From Methylorubrum sp. B1-46 (GTDB lineage: Bacteria > Pseudomonadota > Alphaproteobacteria > Rhizobiales > Beijerinckiaceae), in the NCBI RefSeq assembly GCF_021117295.1, contig NZ_CP088247.1, positions 689,501 through 753,500 on the forward strand: a stretch of 64,000 nucleotides of DNA. The letters are read 5' to 3'. Below are positions 19,510 through 27,989 of this stretch, one piece after another. The notes below the pieces were generated by a model. That model saw only the letters and a program-made list of their open reading frames with translations. It ran no database searches and was not told the DNA's origin. The position numbers and the translations under genes are program-made. Each line of letters begins with the position of its first letter. Position 1 is the stretch's first letter.

Positions 19510-19637
19510 GATGCGGAGGAACCGAGTGAGAAATGAGAGGCTCAGGTAAGCCTCCTTGACGCCGGGCCAACCCCGCGCTCATCAACCCTGCCCCGATGCC
19601 GCAGGCAGGACCCTGCCCCGCCGCCCCGCTTTCGCCG

Positions 19638-20087
19638 ATGCTTCACCTCGCCCTCTACCAGCCGGACATCCCGCAGAACACCGGCACCATGCTGCGCATG
19701 GCGGCCTGCCTCGGCGTCGCCGTCGAGATCATCGAGCCCGCCGGCTTCGACGTGTCCAACCGGAACCTGCGCCGCGCGGGGATGGACTATCTCGACCACG
19801 TGGCGATCACTCGCCATCGCTCCTGGGAGGCGTTCGAGGCATGGCGCGAGGCGGCCGGCCGCCGCCTCGTGCTTGCCACCACCGCCGGCTCGGTGTCCTA
19901 CACGCAGCACGCTTTCCGCGACGGCGACTGCGTGCTGATGGGGCGTGAATCGGCCGGCGTGCCGGAGGCGGTGCATGCGGCGGCCGAAGCCCGGGTGGTG
20001 GTGCCGATTCGGCCGGGCCTGCGCTCGCTCAACGTCGCGGTCTGCGCCGCGATGATCCTGGGTGAGGCAATCCGGCAGGCGGGGTAA
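19638..20087 (+). CDS. trmL: tRNA (cytidine/uridine-34-2'-O)-methyltransferase TrmL
   Basis: 149 residues from ATG 19638, which gives the normal family length; an in-frame ATG at 19596 adds 14 residues. SPOUT-class enzyme that methylates the wobble ribose of tRNA-Leu. Motifs are LALYQPDIPQNTGTMLRMAA at the N-terminus, FDVSNRNLRRAGMDYLDHV, LMGRESAGVPE and VPIRPGLRSLNVAVCAAMIL forming the knot. It stands alone between the ABC exporter and the DUF6894 gene. Confidence 0.95.
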   Translation: MLHLALYQPDIPQNTGTMLRMAACLGVAVEIIEPAGFDVSNRNLRRAGMDYLDHVAITRHRSWEAFEAWREAAGRRLVLATTAGSVSYTQHAFRDGDCVLMGRESAGVPEAVHAAAEARVVVPIRPGLRSLNVAVCAAMILGEAIRQAG

Positions 20088-20158
20088 GGTCGATCGCCAC
20101 TGTGCGAGGCTCGACGGATCAGCCTTCGCGCGCCCTCATGCCGTGACCGGCCGTCGGC

Positions 20159-20476
20159 TCAGTTCGAATGCACGACCCGCTCGAGCTGCTGCGCCCGGGG
20201 CCGCTTCTGACGATGCGCGACGTCGGAAGACGGCACGGACAGCGCCGCTTGATTCAGGGTGACCTTGACATCGATTGTGAACAGGACGGCATCGGTCGTA
20301 TCGCTCGCCGTGAGCTGCCACGTATCACCGAAGCCGACGGACGAGGCTGCCTCTTTCAAGAGTTCTCCGGCATAGCGGATGGCGGCACGACGCGCTGCGT
20401 CGAGATCCGGCAAGTCCGTTCCCTCTTCATCCCATAATTCCAGATCGTCGTTGGTGTTGAAGAAGAACCTGGGCAT
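20159..20476 (-). CDS. DUF6894-type small protein with unusual C-terminus
   Basis: 105 residues from ATG 20476, with AGGAG 6 nt upstream. The first ~80 residues follow the DUF6894 pattern common in Methylobacterium and relatives: MPRFFFNTNDDLELWDEEG, LPDLDAARRAAIRYAGELL, WQLTASD and VLFTIDVKVTL. The last 25 residues are basic (AHRQKRPRAQQLERVV) and may be disordered. Soluble and of unknown function. Confidence 0.75.
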   Translation of the reverse strand: MPRFFFNTNDDLELWDEEGTDLPDLDAARRAAIRYAGELLKEAASSVGFGDTWQLTASDTTDAVLFTIDVKVTLNQAALSVPSSDVAHRQKRPRAQQLERVVHSN

Positions 20477-20500
20477 CTCTGGCTCCTGAGAGAGCGTCAC

Positions 20501-20681
20501 CCGAGTGTGGACTCGGAACGTCGACGGCCAGCCGGATCGCCGAACCTACGGACTCGGATGCCGCTTCAGTTGAATTAACTATTCGATAGACATGCTTCAT
20601 GTCAATCGATTGAGGCTTAGTAAAAGTTCTGTATTCGCGAAAATAATACTGTTTCGCATTTCTGCCATTTCGGAACTTCAC
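20501..20681. other. AT-rich gap upstream of DUF6894 gene
   Basis: Only 181 nt, but much richer in A/T than the surroundings (for example TAGTAAAAGTTCTGTATTCGCG near 20620 and AAAATAATACTG after it). No ORF. It carries the 3' end of the AraC unit and the promoter of the DUF6894 gene, both on the minus strand. Confidence 0.4.
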
Positions 20682-21695
20682 TCAGCGTAGCATGTCCCGC
20701 CGCGTTTCCCTGGGCGTGCAGCCGAAGCGGCGCCGATAGCGTTGCGCAAAATCGCTCATGTGCGCGAAGCCCCATCGGCGGCTCAGTTCCGCGATGGAAA
20801 CATCCCGCTGCGCCTCGCTGCAGAGATCGCGGTGAACCTGCTGCAGACGCCGCTCGATGATGAATTCGACCGGTGTCACGCCCAACTCACGCTTGAACGA
20901 CATCTGCAACATCCGGACACTAACACCCACCTCGGCCGCGACATCTGCCAATCGGAACGGCGTCGCCAGATGAGCTCCGATGTATTCGACCGCGCGGCGA
21001 ACGTGAGAGGCCGAGAGACTGCCGGTCGAGTGCAGCTCGGCAACTGGCGCCCGCGGCCACACACTCAGCAATTGGTAGGAAACGATCTCTTCCAGCAGCG
21101 GAAAGAACAGATCGTCGGCCGTACGCACATCGCGGAGCCGGATCTGCATATGTTCCAGCGACAGCAAGAGCGCCCGCATCCCCAAACCGTCGATCGAGGT
21201 GAGCGGCTCCAGCGCGGGAAGCGGGCGATCCACTTTTCCCTCCAGAGCGTGGTAGCTCGCCAGAAGCGATGCGCGCGCGATGGTGCTGCTGATGGCCGAA
21301 AAGCCCGGCGAAGACTCGCCGCTTCGCATATCCTCCAGTGCGCTGAACGTTGCGTAGCCCTGGGTGACGATCTGCTCTGCGCGCGCGTTGCGGCGGACCA
21401 TCTGGCCGCCTGTGACGAAGCGGATGGTGAACAGATCGGCTTCCAGCGTCGGTACGGTGAGGAAGCCCGTGGCGGACTGCGTGAGCCAGAGGCTCATGGT
21501 CGGGCTCTGTCCGCCCTCCACCCGTACCTGAGGGGTTGCGCGGGAGACGGGATAGAAGTTCACGGCGAGACCGCCGTCGTCGTTCAGGTGATCGAACTCG
21601 CGCACGGATTGCAGTTGATGCGCGAAGAACCGCTGTGGCCGCCAGGGCGATTGCACGTCTCGGGCCGCGGGCACTCGGCTTTTGCTATCAGGCAT
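20682..21695 (-). CDS. AraC-family transcriptional regulator
   Basis: 337 residues from ATG 21695. The N-terminal ~200 residues are of the AraC-binding-like sensor type (PTMSLWLTQSATGFLTVP). The C-terminal 100 residues form the double helix-turn-helix: SHVRRAVEYIGAHLATPFRL, ADVAAEVGVSVRMLQMSFKR, then ISIAELSRRWGF-like (VSIAELSRRWGFAHMSDFAQ) and YRRRFGCTPRE. Length and layout are complete. No obvious target operon is adjacent. It lies in the AT-rich patch with no strong Shine-Dalgarno, consistent with transfer. Confidence 0.9.
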   Translation of the reverse strand: MPDSKSRVPAARDVQSPWRPQRFFAHQLQSVREFDHLNDDGGLAVNFYPVSRATPQVRVEGGQSPTMSLWLTQSATGFLTVPTLEADLFTIRFVTGGQMVRRNARAEQIVTQGYATFSALEDMRSGESSPGFSAISSTIARASLLASYHALEGKVDRPLPALEPLTSIDGLGMRALLLSLEHMQIRLRDVRTADDLFFPLLEEIVSYQLLSVWPRAPVAELHSTGSLSASHVRRAVEYIGAHLATPFRLADVAAEVGVSVRMLQMSFKRELGVTPVEFIIERRLQQVHRDLCSEAQRDVSIAELSRRWGFAHMSDFAQRYRRRFGCTPRETRRDMLR

Positions 21696-22081
21696 CGAAA
21701 CAGATCGCGGATACGGTTGATGGCTTCAGTGCCATCCATGGACATTCAAGATGAGATGCCGCCGATAGACCTCCAGACGAATATGTCGAGAGACTAACAA
21801 GTTCGCGGTTGCGGCCCAAGACATCGGTGAGAGATTTCGACCGAGGAACACTGGCTTCGTCGAGACCCTTCATCAACCATTCTTGACGTGATGTCGACAA
21901 CGGCGCGGCCATCATACAACGATCGCGCGAATCGTAGGGTTCAATTGCAGGGCGGCGGGCGCAAGCCGATGACAAGAGGCTTGTGCGGCTCCACACGTCA
22001 TCTGCGCGAACGCAGAAGATTGCCACATCCGAGGCGTGCATTCTCCTTGAAAACACCATTTCGGTGTTTTACCATCGAGCC
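21696..22081. other. AT-richer intergenic region ahead of the TnpB-like segment
   Basis: 386 nt without a supported gene. It should contain the AraC promoter (minus strand) and the promoter of the pspA unit (plus strand). Its clear structure is the hairpin at 22051-22071. Composition is less GC-biased than either flank. Confidence 0.45.
22051..22071. promoter_or_regulatory. 8-bp perfect hairpin before the pspA reading frame
   Basis: AAAACACC and GGTGTTTT pair around ATTTC, ending 10 nt before the GTG at 22082. The T-run in the right arm makes it terminator-like; a subterminal IS hairpin relic is an alternative given the TnpB-like segment that follows. Confidence 0.4.
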
Positions 22082-22573
22082 GTGACGCGCTCAGGAATCC
22101 TTCCCTCTCGTCTGACGTACCGGCTCCTGCCCGAACCGGCCGAACTCGATGCGGTCCGGTCCCTGCTCGCGGCCTATCGGCGGATGCTCGTCATCCTCGA
22201 GGAGATCCGCCGGGAGCACGGCCTGCGGGCCAACGTCGTCGCCCTGATCGAGCACGGCTATCAGCGCGCGCGCGACGAGACCGGACTGCCGGCCCGCCTC
22301 GTGACGCTCGGCATCCGCGATTTCGCCCAGCGCCCCGCCGGGTTCGACCCCGAGGGCGTCACGTCGATGCCGCTCGACGACAAGCTGTTCAGCGTGAAGG
22401 GCGCTTCCGAGATCGCGCTCACCACGCTCTGCGGACGTCGCACGATGCCCTACCGCGTCGAGGGCTATGACGGCCCCTGGCGCGACCTCTCCAGCGCCCG
22501 CCTCACGGTCGCGGGCGACACGCTCACCATCCAGGTGGGCGTCTCCGTCACCGTCCCGAAAGAGGAGACCCGC
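22082..22573 (+). pseudogene. TnpB N-terminal-like segment, open in frame into pspA
   Basis: From GTG 22082 there are 164 codons with no stop before the pspA ATG. The sequence resembles the N-terminal (REC/WED-like) part of IS605-type TnpB: LTYRLLPEPAELDAVRSLLA at the start, GLPARLVTLGIRDFAQ, then DDKLFSVKGASEIALTTLCG, GRRTMPYRVEGY, and GDTLTIQVGVSVTVP where TnpB has its paired beta strands. The RuvC nuclease and zinc-finger parts are missing; PspA takes their place. It may be a decayed transposase end, or a real N-terminal domain of a fused protein. The TnpB resemblance is pattern recognition, not a computed match. Confidence 0.45.
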
Positions 22574-23221
22574 ATGCCCGAGAACATCCTGACCCGCGTC
22601 GGACGGATCATCGGCGGCCTGTCGAACGCCGCCATCGACGCGGTCGAGGACCGCAACCCCCTCGCGGTCGCCGAGCAGGCCCTGCGCGAGATCGATGCGG
22701 TGATCCACGAGGCCCGGCTCGATCTCGGTAAGATCAAGGCCGAGGAGCACCGCCTCACCGCCCGCCGCGGCCAACTCGCCGGGGAGCTTTCGGCATTGCC
22801 CGAAAAGCTGTCTCTCGCGCTGTCGAACGGACGCGAGGATCTGGCACGCGCCGGCATCAGCCGTCAGCTCGATCTGGAGAGCCAGATCGAGGCGATCGAT
22901 TCGAGCCTCGCCGAGGTCGCTGAGCGGCACGGGGCGGCCACCAAGGCGATGCAGGCGGCCCAGGCCGCTCGTCGCGACGCCGAGCACCGGATCGCGCTGC
23001 TGCGGCAGCCCCCGGCAAAGGCGGCCGACCCGCTCGACGGCTACGGCCGCGAGGAGGCGACGCGCACCCGCCAGCTCGAACAATCGCTGCGGGCGATCGA
23101 CCGGGTGACCGGCACGGCCTCGGCGGTGGCCGATCCCTCGGTCGAGGAACTCGACCGGCTCCACCGCGACGACGCCATCGAGCGGCGGCTCGCCGCGCTG
23201 AAGCAGGGCCGGCCTTCTTGA
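22574..23221 (+). CDS. pspA: PspA/IM30-family membrane-stress protein
   Basis: 215 residues from ATG 22574, chosen for the GAGGAG site 7 nt upstream and for the family opening (ILTRVGRIIGGLSNAAIDAV, then EDRNPLAVAEQALREID). The rest is a long coiled coil of ESCRT-III-like type with KIKAEEHRLTARRGQLAGEL and DLESQIEAIDSSLAEV. PspA proteins polymerise on stressed inner membranes and preserve their integrity. It overlaps yqiJ by 4 nt, so the trio PspA-YqiJ-YqiK is one unit. An in-frame upstream extension exists. Confidence 0.88.
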   Translation: MPENILTRVGRIIGGLSNAAIDAVEDRNPLAVAEQALREIDAVIHEARLDLGKIKAEEHRLTARRGQLAGELSALPEKLSLALSNGREDLARAGISRQLDLESQIEAIDSSLAEVAERHGAATKAMQAAQAARRDAEHRIALLRQPPAKAADPLDGYGREEATRTRQLEQSLRAIDRVTGTASAVADPSVEELDRLHRDDAIERRLAALKQGRPS

Positions 23222-23871
23222 GCGCGCTCGTTGGCCCCGCCCTGTTCCCCTTTACCCTGGCAGCAGCGGTGATGACCGGCCTCGTCGTGGTGGAGGCCTT
23301 GTCTCTCCTCGTCGGACACTCCCTCTCCGGGCTGGTGGACAACGCCCTCGGCCATGAGGCGGGCGGCGGAGACCTCGCCACCTCGGCAGATGCCGACAGC
23401 GCGCTCTCGCCGGCCGCGCTGATATCGTGGATCAATCTCGGCCGCGTGCCCTTCCTGATCCTGCTGATCCTGGCGCTGGCCGTCTTCGCTCTGGCGGGCT
23501 TTCTCGTGCAGGGGCTCGCGGCCGCCCTCATTGCGCCCCTGCCCGCCCTCCTGGCGGTTCCGGTGGCCGGCGCGGCGACGCTGCCGGCCCTGCGCATCTC
23601 GACCCGTGCCATCGCCCGGCTGATCCCGCGGGACGAGACCTACGTCGTCACCGCCGACGATCTGGTCGGTGCGACCGCCGAGGTCACTCTCGGCCCCCTC
23701 GACGAGGGCCTGCCGGGCCAGGTCCGCGCGGTGGACCGCCACGGCAACACCCACTTCCTGCGCGCCCGCGCCGCCCCCGGCGCGCCGGCCATGGCCACCG
23801 GCGCCCGCGTCCTCCTCGTGGACCGGGCCGAAGCGGTCTTCGTCGCGGTGCCCGCCACACCGGATCTCTGA
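23218..23871 (+). CDS. yqiJ: YqiJ-like NfeD/OB-fold membrane protein
   Basis: 217 residues from TTG 23218, whose last two bases are shared with the pspA stop. Membrane helices are ALFPFTLAAAVMTGLVVVEA, VPFLILLILALAVFALAGFL and AALIAPLPALLAVPVAGAA. The C-terminal OB-fold (VGATAEVTLGPLDEGLPGQV and MATGARVLLVDRAEAVFVAV) is typical of YqiJ/NfeD partners of flotillins. It presumably anchors or organises the YqiK flotillin in membrane microdomains. Neighbouring genes support the call. Confidence 0.87.
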   Translation: MSALVGPALFPFTLAAAVMTGLVVVEALSLLVGHSLSGLVDNALGHEAGGGDLATSADADSALSPAALISWINLGRVPFLILLILALAVFALAGFLVQGLAAALIAPLPALLAVPVAGAATLPALRISTRAIARLIPRDETYVVTADDLVGATAEVTLGPLDEGLPGQVRAVDRHGNTHFLRARAAPGAPAMATGARVLLVDRAEAVFVAVPATPDL

Positions 23872-23939
23872 ACGCCCTTCCCCAGCCGAACGCTCAGCCG
23901 ACCTCCAAACTGAACCCTTGGCCGAAAGGATCGCATTCG

Positions 23940-25643
23940 ATGGACATGGTCAGTTCCGGTATCGTCAACCTGCTGGTCATCGCCGGCATCATCGTCGTGG
24001 CTTTGCTCGGCATCGGCTTCGTCTTCAGCCGGCTCTACCGGCGCACGACGCGGGACACGGCCTTCGTCCGCACGGGTCTGGGCGGGCGCAAGGTCGTGGT
24101 CGATGGCGGCGCGGTGCTGCTGCCCGTCTTCCATTCCATCGCCATGGTGAACCTCAACACCCTGCGGCTCGAAGTAAAGCGCTCCGGCAACGAGTCGCTC
24201 ATCACCAAGGACCGGCTGCGGGCCGACATCACGGTCGAGTTCTACGTCCGGGTCGAGCCCAAGGAAGAATCGATCGCGCTCGCCGCCCAGACGCTCGGCG
24301 ACCGCACCAACGACGCCATGCTCTTGCGCGAGCTGATCGAGGCCAAGTTCGTCGATGCCCTGCGGGCGGTCGCCGCCGGCATGACCCTGCCCGACCTGCA
24401 GGAGAAGCGCGCCGCCTTCGTCAAGGGCGTGCAGGAGGCCGTCTCGGGCGATCTGCGCCACAACGGCCTCGAACTCGAATCCGCTTCGCTGACCCGCCTC
24501 GACCAGACCTCGATCGAACACTTCAACCCCGACAACTCGTTCGACGCGGAAGGCCTCGCTCGATTGAAGGAAATCACCGAGCAGCGCCGCAAGGAGCGCA
24601 ACGCCACCGAGCGCGATGCCGAGGTGGCGGTGGCCGAGAAGGACCGCGAGACCGCGCTGAAGCAGCTCGAGATCAAGCGCACCACTCGCGAGGCGGAACT
24701 CGCCCAAGAGCGCGACATCGCCAACAAGACCGCCGAGACCCGCGCCGAAACCGCCCAGGCCGAGCAGCGCGCCCAGCAGAGCGAGGAGACCGCACGGATC
24801 GAGCGCGAGCAGGCGGTGCGCCTGCGCGAAGCCGAGGCGCGCAAGAACTCGGAGGGCGCGCGGATCGAGGCGGATCTCGCCATCGCCCAGCGCAACGCGG
24901 AGGCCGAGCGCGAGCGCCAGCTCGTGCTTCAGGACAACGCCATCAAGATCGCCGAGCGCTCGCAGCGCGAATCCGAGGCGCGCGCCGCCGCCAAGGCCGC
25001 CGAGGCTCTGGCGGTCGCCGCGGAGGAGCGCGTCGCCACAGCGAAAGCCAAGGAGATCGCCGAGCGCGAGCGCGAGATCGCGGTCATCGCCGCCAAACGC
25101 GAGGCGGAGCGGGAGGCGACCGGCGTCACCGTTACGGCGGAGGCCGAGCGCCGCGCGGCCGAGGACCGGGCCAACGCCATCACGACGCTGGCCGAGGCCG
25201 AGGCGACGGCGGCCGCCTCGAAGGCGGAGGCCATCGCCAAACTCGGTCAGGCCGAGGCCGAGCGCGAGCGCGTCATGAACGAGGCCCGCAACGCGCTGTC
25301 GGCGGACGCGCGCGCCTACGAGACCGGCTTGAAGCGCCTCGGTATCATCCCGGAGGCGCTGCGCGAGAGCATGCGGGCGGTCGAGAAGATCGACTCGATC
25401 CGCATCTTCGACGCGGGCGGGATGATGGGCGCCGGCAACGGCGCGGGCGGGTTGTCGGCGAGCCTCGGCGACAGCCTGTCGGGCCACCTGCTGCGCTACC
25501 AGTACAACAGCCCGATCCTCGGCGCGATTTTGAACGAGGCGGGGTTTTCCGAGGGCAAGGGCAGCCTCGACGCGCTGGTCGGCGGATTGCGCGAAGAGGC
25601 TCCGAAGCCCCTCGCCGACGGACATGTCAACGGGGGGGCCTGA
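23940..25643 (+). CDS. yqiK: Flotillin-family protein YqiK
   Basis: 567 residues from ATG 23940, with GAAAGGA upstream. One N-terminal anchor helix (IVNLLVIAGIIVVALLGIGF) is followed by an SPFH domain (~residues 30-210: FVRTGLGGRKVVVDGGAVLL, TKDRLRADITVEFYVRVEP). Then comes an Ala/Glu/Arg coiled coil to about 480, and a C-terminal part containing ALRESMRAVEKIDSIRIFD. YqiK forms membrane scaffolds that affect envelope stress and cell shape. It ends the pspA-yqiJ-yqiK unit. Confidence 0.93.
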   Translation: MDMVSSGIVNLLVIAGIIVVALLGIGFVFSRLYRRTTRDTAFVRTGLGGRKVVVDGGAVLLPVFHSIAMVNLNTLRLEVKRSGNESLITKDRLRADITVEFYVRVEPKEESIALAAQTLGDRTNDAMLLRELIEAKFVDALRAVAAGMTLPDLQEKRAAFVKGVQEAVSGDLRHNGLELESASLTRLDQTSIEHFNPDNSFDAEGLARLKEITEQRRKERNATERDAEVAVAEKDRETALKQLEIKRTTREAELAQERDIANKTAETRAETAQAEQRAQQSEETARIEREQAVRLREAEARKNSEGARIEADLAIAQRNAEAERERQLVLQDNAIKIAERSQRESEARAAAKAAEALAVAAEERVATAKAKEIAEREREIAVIAAKREAEREATGVTVTAEAERRAAEDRANAITTLAEAEATAAASKAEAIAKLGQAEAERERVMNEARNALSADARAYETGLKRLGIIPEALRESMRAVEKIDSIRIFDAGGMMGAGNGAGGLSASLGDSLSGHLLRYQYNSPILGAILNEAGFSEGKGSLDALVGGLREEAPKPLADGHVNGGA

Positions 25644-25771
25644 AGCGTTCGGACGAACGACGTCGAGGGTCCGGAGCAGAGCGCGCAGCTCGTCGGGGAT
25701 CGACGGCTCCGGCCGTCCGCTGTCTGGGCCTGAATTGACGGATCGGGGCCTGAGTGGGAAAGCCTGAGGCC

Positions 25772-26707
25772 ATGAGCGACGCGACGGCTTCCCCGAACCC
25801 CGCCCCCTTGCCCTCCCCGGACGACCTCGCGGCGCTGAAGAGCGAGGCGGGCGCGTGGTTCGCCACCCTGCGCGATCGCATCGTCGCCGCGCTGGAGACG
25901 CTGGAGGACGAGGCGACGGGCCCGTTCCACCCGGACGCGCCAGCGGCGGCGGGCCGGTTCGAAAAGACGCCCTGGCAGCGCACGGACCATAGCGGCGTGC
26001 CGGGCGGCGGCGGCGTCATGGCGATGCTGAAGGGCCGCGTCTTCGAGAAGGCGGGCGTCCATATCTCCACCGTACACGGCGAGTTCGCGCCGGAATTCCG
26101 GGCGCAGATGCCGGGCGCGGCCGAGGATCCGCGCTTCTTCGCCACCGGCATCTCGCTGATCGTGCACCCCTGGAACCCGAACGTTCCGACGGTGCACATG
26201 AACACCCGCTTCGTGGTGACGACGAAGGCGTGGTTCGGCGGCGGCGCCGACCTCACCCCCGTGCTCGACCGGCGCCGGACGCAAGAGGATCCCGACACGC
26301 AATTCTTCCATGCCTGCCTGCGCGAGACCTGCGAGAGGCACGCGCCGGCCGCCAACTACGAGCGGTACAAGGCGTGGTGCGACGAGTACTTCCACCTCAA
26401 GCACCGCAACGAGCCCCGCGGCATCGGCGGCATTTTTTACGACTATCACTGGACCGGCGATCCGCAGGCCGACCTGGCCTATACCCGCGATGTCGGGCAG
26501 GCGTTTCTCAAGGCCTACCCGGAGATCGTCCGGCGCAACCTCGCGCAAGCCTGGACCGAGGCCGATCGGGAGGAGCAGCAGGTGCGGCGCGGGCGCTACG
26601 TCGAGTTCAACCTGCTCTACGACCGCGGCACCATCTTCGGCCTGAAGACCGGCGGCAACGTCGCCTCGATCCTCTCTTCCCTCCCGCCGACGGTGCGCTG
26701 GCCCTGA
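25772..26707 (+). CDS. hemF: Oxygen-dependent coproporphyrinogen III oxidase
   Basis: 311 residues from ATG 25772; an in-frame GTG at 25754 is possible. Catalyses oxidative decarboxylation of coproporphyrinogen III to protoporphyrinogen IX in haem synthesis (and bacteriochlorophyll synthesis where present). Signatures are [53 protein letters not shown] and [19 protein letters not shown]. Soluble, dimeric, complete. A sole haem gene in the window. Confidence 0.96.
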   Translation: MSDATASPNPAPLPSPDDLAALKSEAGAWFATLRDRIVAALETLEDEATGPFHPDAPAAAGRFEKTPWQRTDHSGVPGGGGVMAMLKGRVFEKAGVHISTVHGEFAPEFRAQMPGAAEDPRFFATGISLIVHPWNPNVPTVHMNTRFVVTTKAWFGGGADLTPVLDRRRTQEDPDTQFFHACLRETCERHAPAANYERYKAWCDEYFHLKHRNEPRGIGGIFYDYHWTGDPQADLAYTRDVGQAFLKAYPEIVRRNLAQAWTEADREEQQVRRGRYVEFNLLYDRGTIFGLKTGGNVASILSSLPPTVRWP

Positions 26708-26755
26708 CGTCGCGGCCGGTCCCAAACCCAACCGACTCGTCTATGACGTGACGCC

Positions 26756-27874
26756 ATGGCCGAGTCCGTTCCCACCCAGTTCGCCCCGCAGCAGGACGCG
26801 GCGCTCAAAGCCATTGCCCGCTGGCGCAAGGAAGGCGGTAGCCAAGTGTTCCGCCTGTTCGGCTATGCCGGCACCGGCAAGACCACGCTGGCTCGCCGCA
26901 TCGCCGACGATATCGAGGGTCCGGTCGTCTACGGCGCCTTCACCGGCAAGGCGGCCTCCGTCATGCGCCAGAAGGGCTGCCACGACGCCGCGACGATCCA
27001 CTCGCTGATCTACCGCACCAAGGAGGGCGACGAGGGCGGCCCGACCTTCACGCTCAACCGCTCGGGACCAGCGGCCAAGGCCGACCTCATCGTCATCGAC
27101 GAGTGTTCGATGGTCGATTCCGCCCTCGGCCACGACCTTCTCTCCTTCGACAAGCCGGTTCTGGTGCTGGGCGATCCGGCGCAATTGCCGCCGGTGCGCG
27201 GCGGCGGCTTCTTCACCGAGGCCGAGCCCGATGTGATGCTCACCGACGTCCACCGTCAGGCCGCCGACGACCCGATCGTGCGCATGGCAATGACGATCCG
27301 CGAGGGCGGGCGGCTGGAGGTCGGGGAATACGGCGCGAGCCGGGTGATCCGCCGCCGCGACATCGACCCGACCCAGGTGCTCGACTGCGATCAGGTCCTG
27401 GTCGGCCTCAACCGGACGCGACGGCTGTACAACAATCGCCTACGGGAATTGGCCGGTCACACCGATCCGATGCCGTCGGTCGGTGAGAAGCTGGTCTGCC
27501 TGCGCAACGACCGCACCAAGGGCCTGCTCAACGGCTCGACCTGGACGGTGCAGGCGCTCCGCGCCCCGCCCCGCCCCGACACGATCCGCCTCGACGTGGT
27601 GCCCGAGGACGACCCGGCCGTGCGCCGCCGCGCAGTGGACATCAAGGTGCTGCGGCAGGTGATCGAGGGATCGGAGGAAGAGATCCCGCTGTTCCTGCGC
27701 CGCGAGACCGACGAGTTCACCTACGGCTACGCGCTCACCGTGCACAAGGCGCAAGGGTCGCAATGGGACAAGGTGGTGCTGTTCGACGAATCCTACGCCT
27801 TTCGCGAGCACCGGGCCCGGTGGCTGTACACGGGCCTGACGCGGGCGGCGCAGGCGATCACCGTGGTGGTGTGA
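26756..27874 (+). CDS. RecD-like superfamily 1 DNA helicase/ATPase
   Basis: 372 residues. Walker A GYAGTGKTTLARRIA is near residue 36, followed by GAFTGKAASVMRQKGC and LIVIDECSMVD (Walker B with the helicase DE.S signature). Then come LVLGDPAQLPPVRGGGFF, LTDVHRQAADDPIVRMA, and the C-terminal UvrD_C_2-like TYGYALTVHKAQGSQWDKVV and YTGLTRAA. It is shorter than RecD2 (no N-terminal HhH region), so it is a compact RecD/Dda-like helicase that may act in repair or replication restart. It sits 48 nt after hemF. Confidence 0.92.
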   Translation: MAESVPTQFAPQQDAALKAIARWRKEGGSQVFRLFGYAGTGKTTLARRIADDIEGPVVYGAFTGKAASVMRQKGCHDAATIHSLIYRTKEGDEGGPTFTLNRSGPAAKADLIVIDECSMVDSALGHDLLSFDKPVLVLGDPAQLPPVRGGGFFTEAEPDVMLTDVHRQAADDPIVRMAMTIREGGRLEVGEYGASRVIRRRDIDPTQVLDCDQVLVGLNRTRRLYNNRLRELAGHTDPMPSVGEKLVCLRNDRTKGLLNGSTWTVQALRAPPRPDTIRLDVVPEDDPAVRRRAVDIKVLRQVIEGSEEEIPLFLRRETDEFTYGYALTVHKAQGSQWDKVVLFDESYAFREHRARWLYTGLTRAAQAITVVV

Positions 27875-27900
27875 GTCCCGCCAAGAAGCGCTTCGGTGCC

Positions 27901-27930
27901 GCGTCGGATCTTTCAAAAAAAATCCGACGC
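27901..27930. terminator. Hairpin terminator after the helicase gene
   Basis: GCGTCGGAT and ATCCGACGC pair over a 12-nt loop containing an A7 run. It lies 26 nt after the helicase stop; read on the minus strand the loop gives a T-run. The third AT-rich terminator-like element of the window. Confidence 0.6.
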
Positions 27931-27952
27931 GCGACGTGCGAAGATCGGGACC

Positions 27953-27983
27953 GCCATTCTCCGCATGACCTGCGGAGAATGGC
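27953..27983. terminator. 13-bp hairpin terminator between convergent genes
   Basis: GCCATTCTCCGCA and TGCGGAGAATGGC pair perfectly around TGACC, 7 nt after the aminotransferase stop codon. With the neighbouring hairpin it separates two convergent genes. Confidence 0.6.
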
Positions 27984-27989
27984 TCGCCC

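Noticed and set aside
23640..25625. 661-codon antisense frame over yqiJ/yqiK
   Set aside because: Low-complexity Leu/Gly/Arg shadow of the coiled-coil coding sequence.
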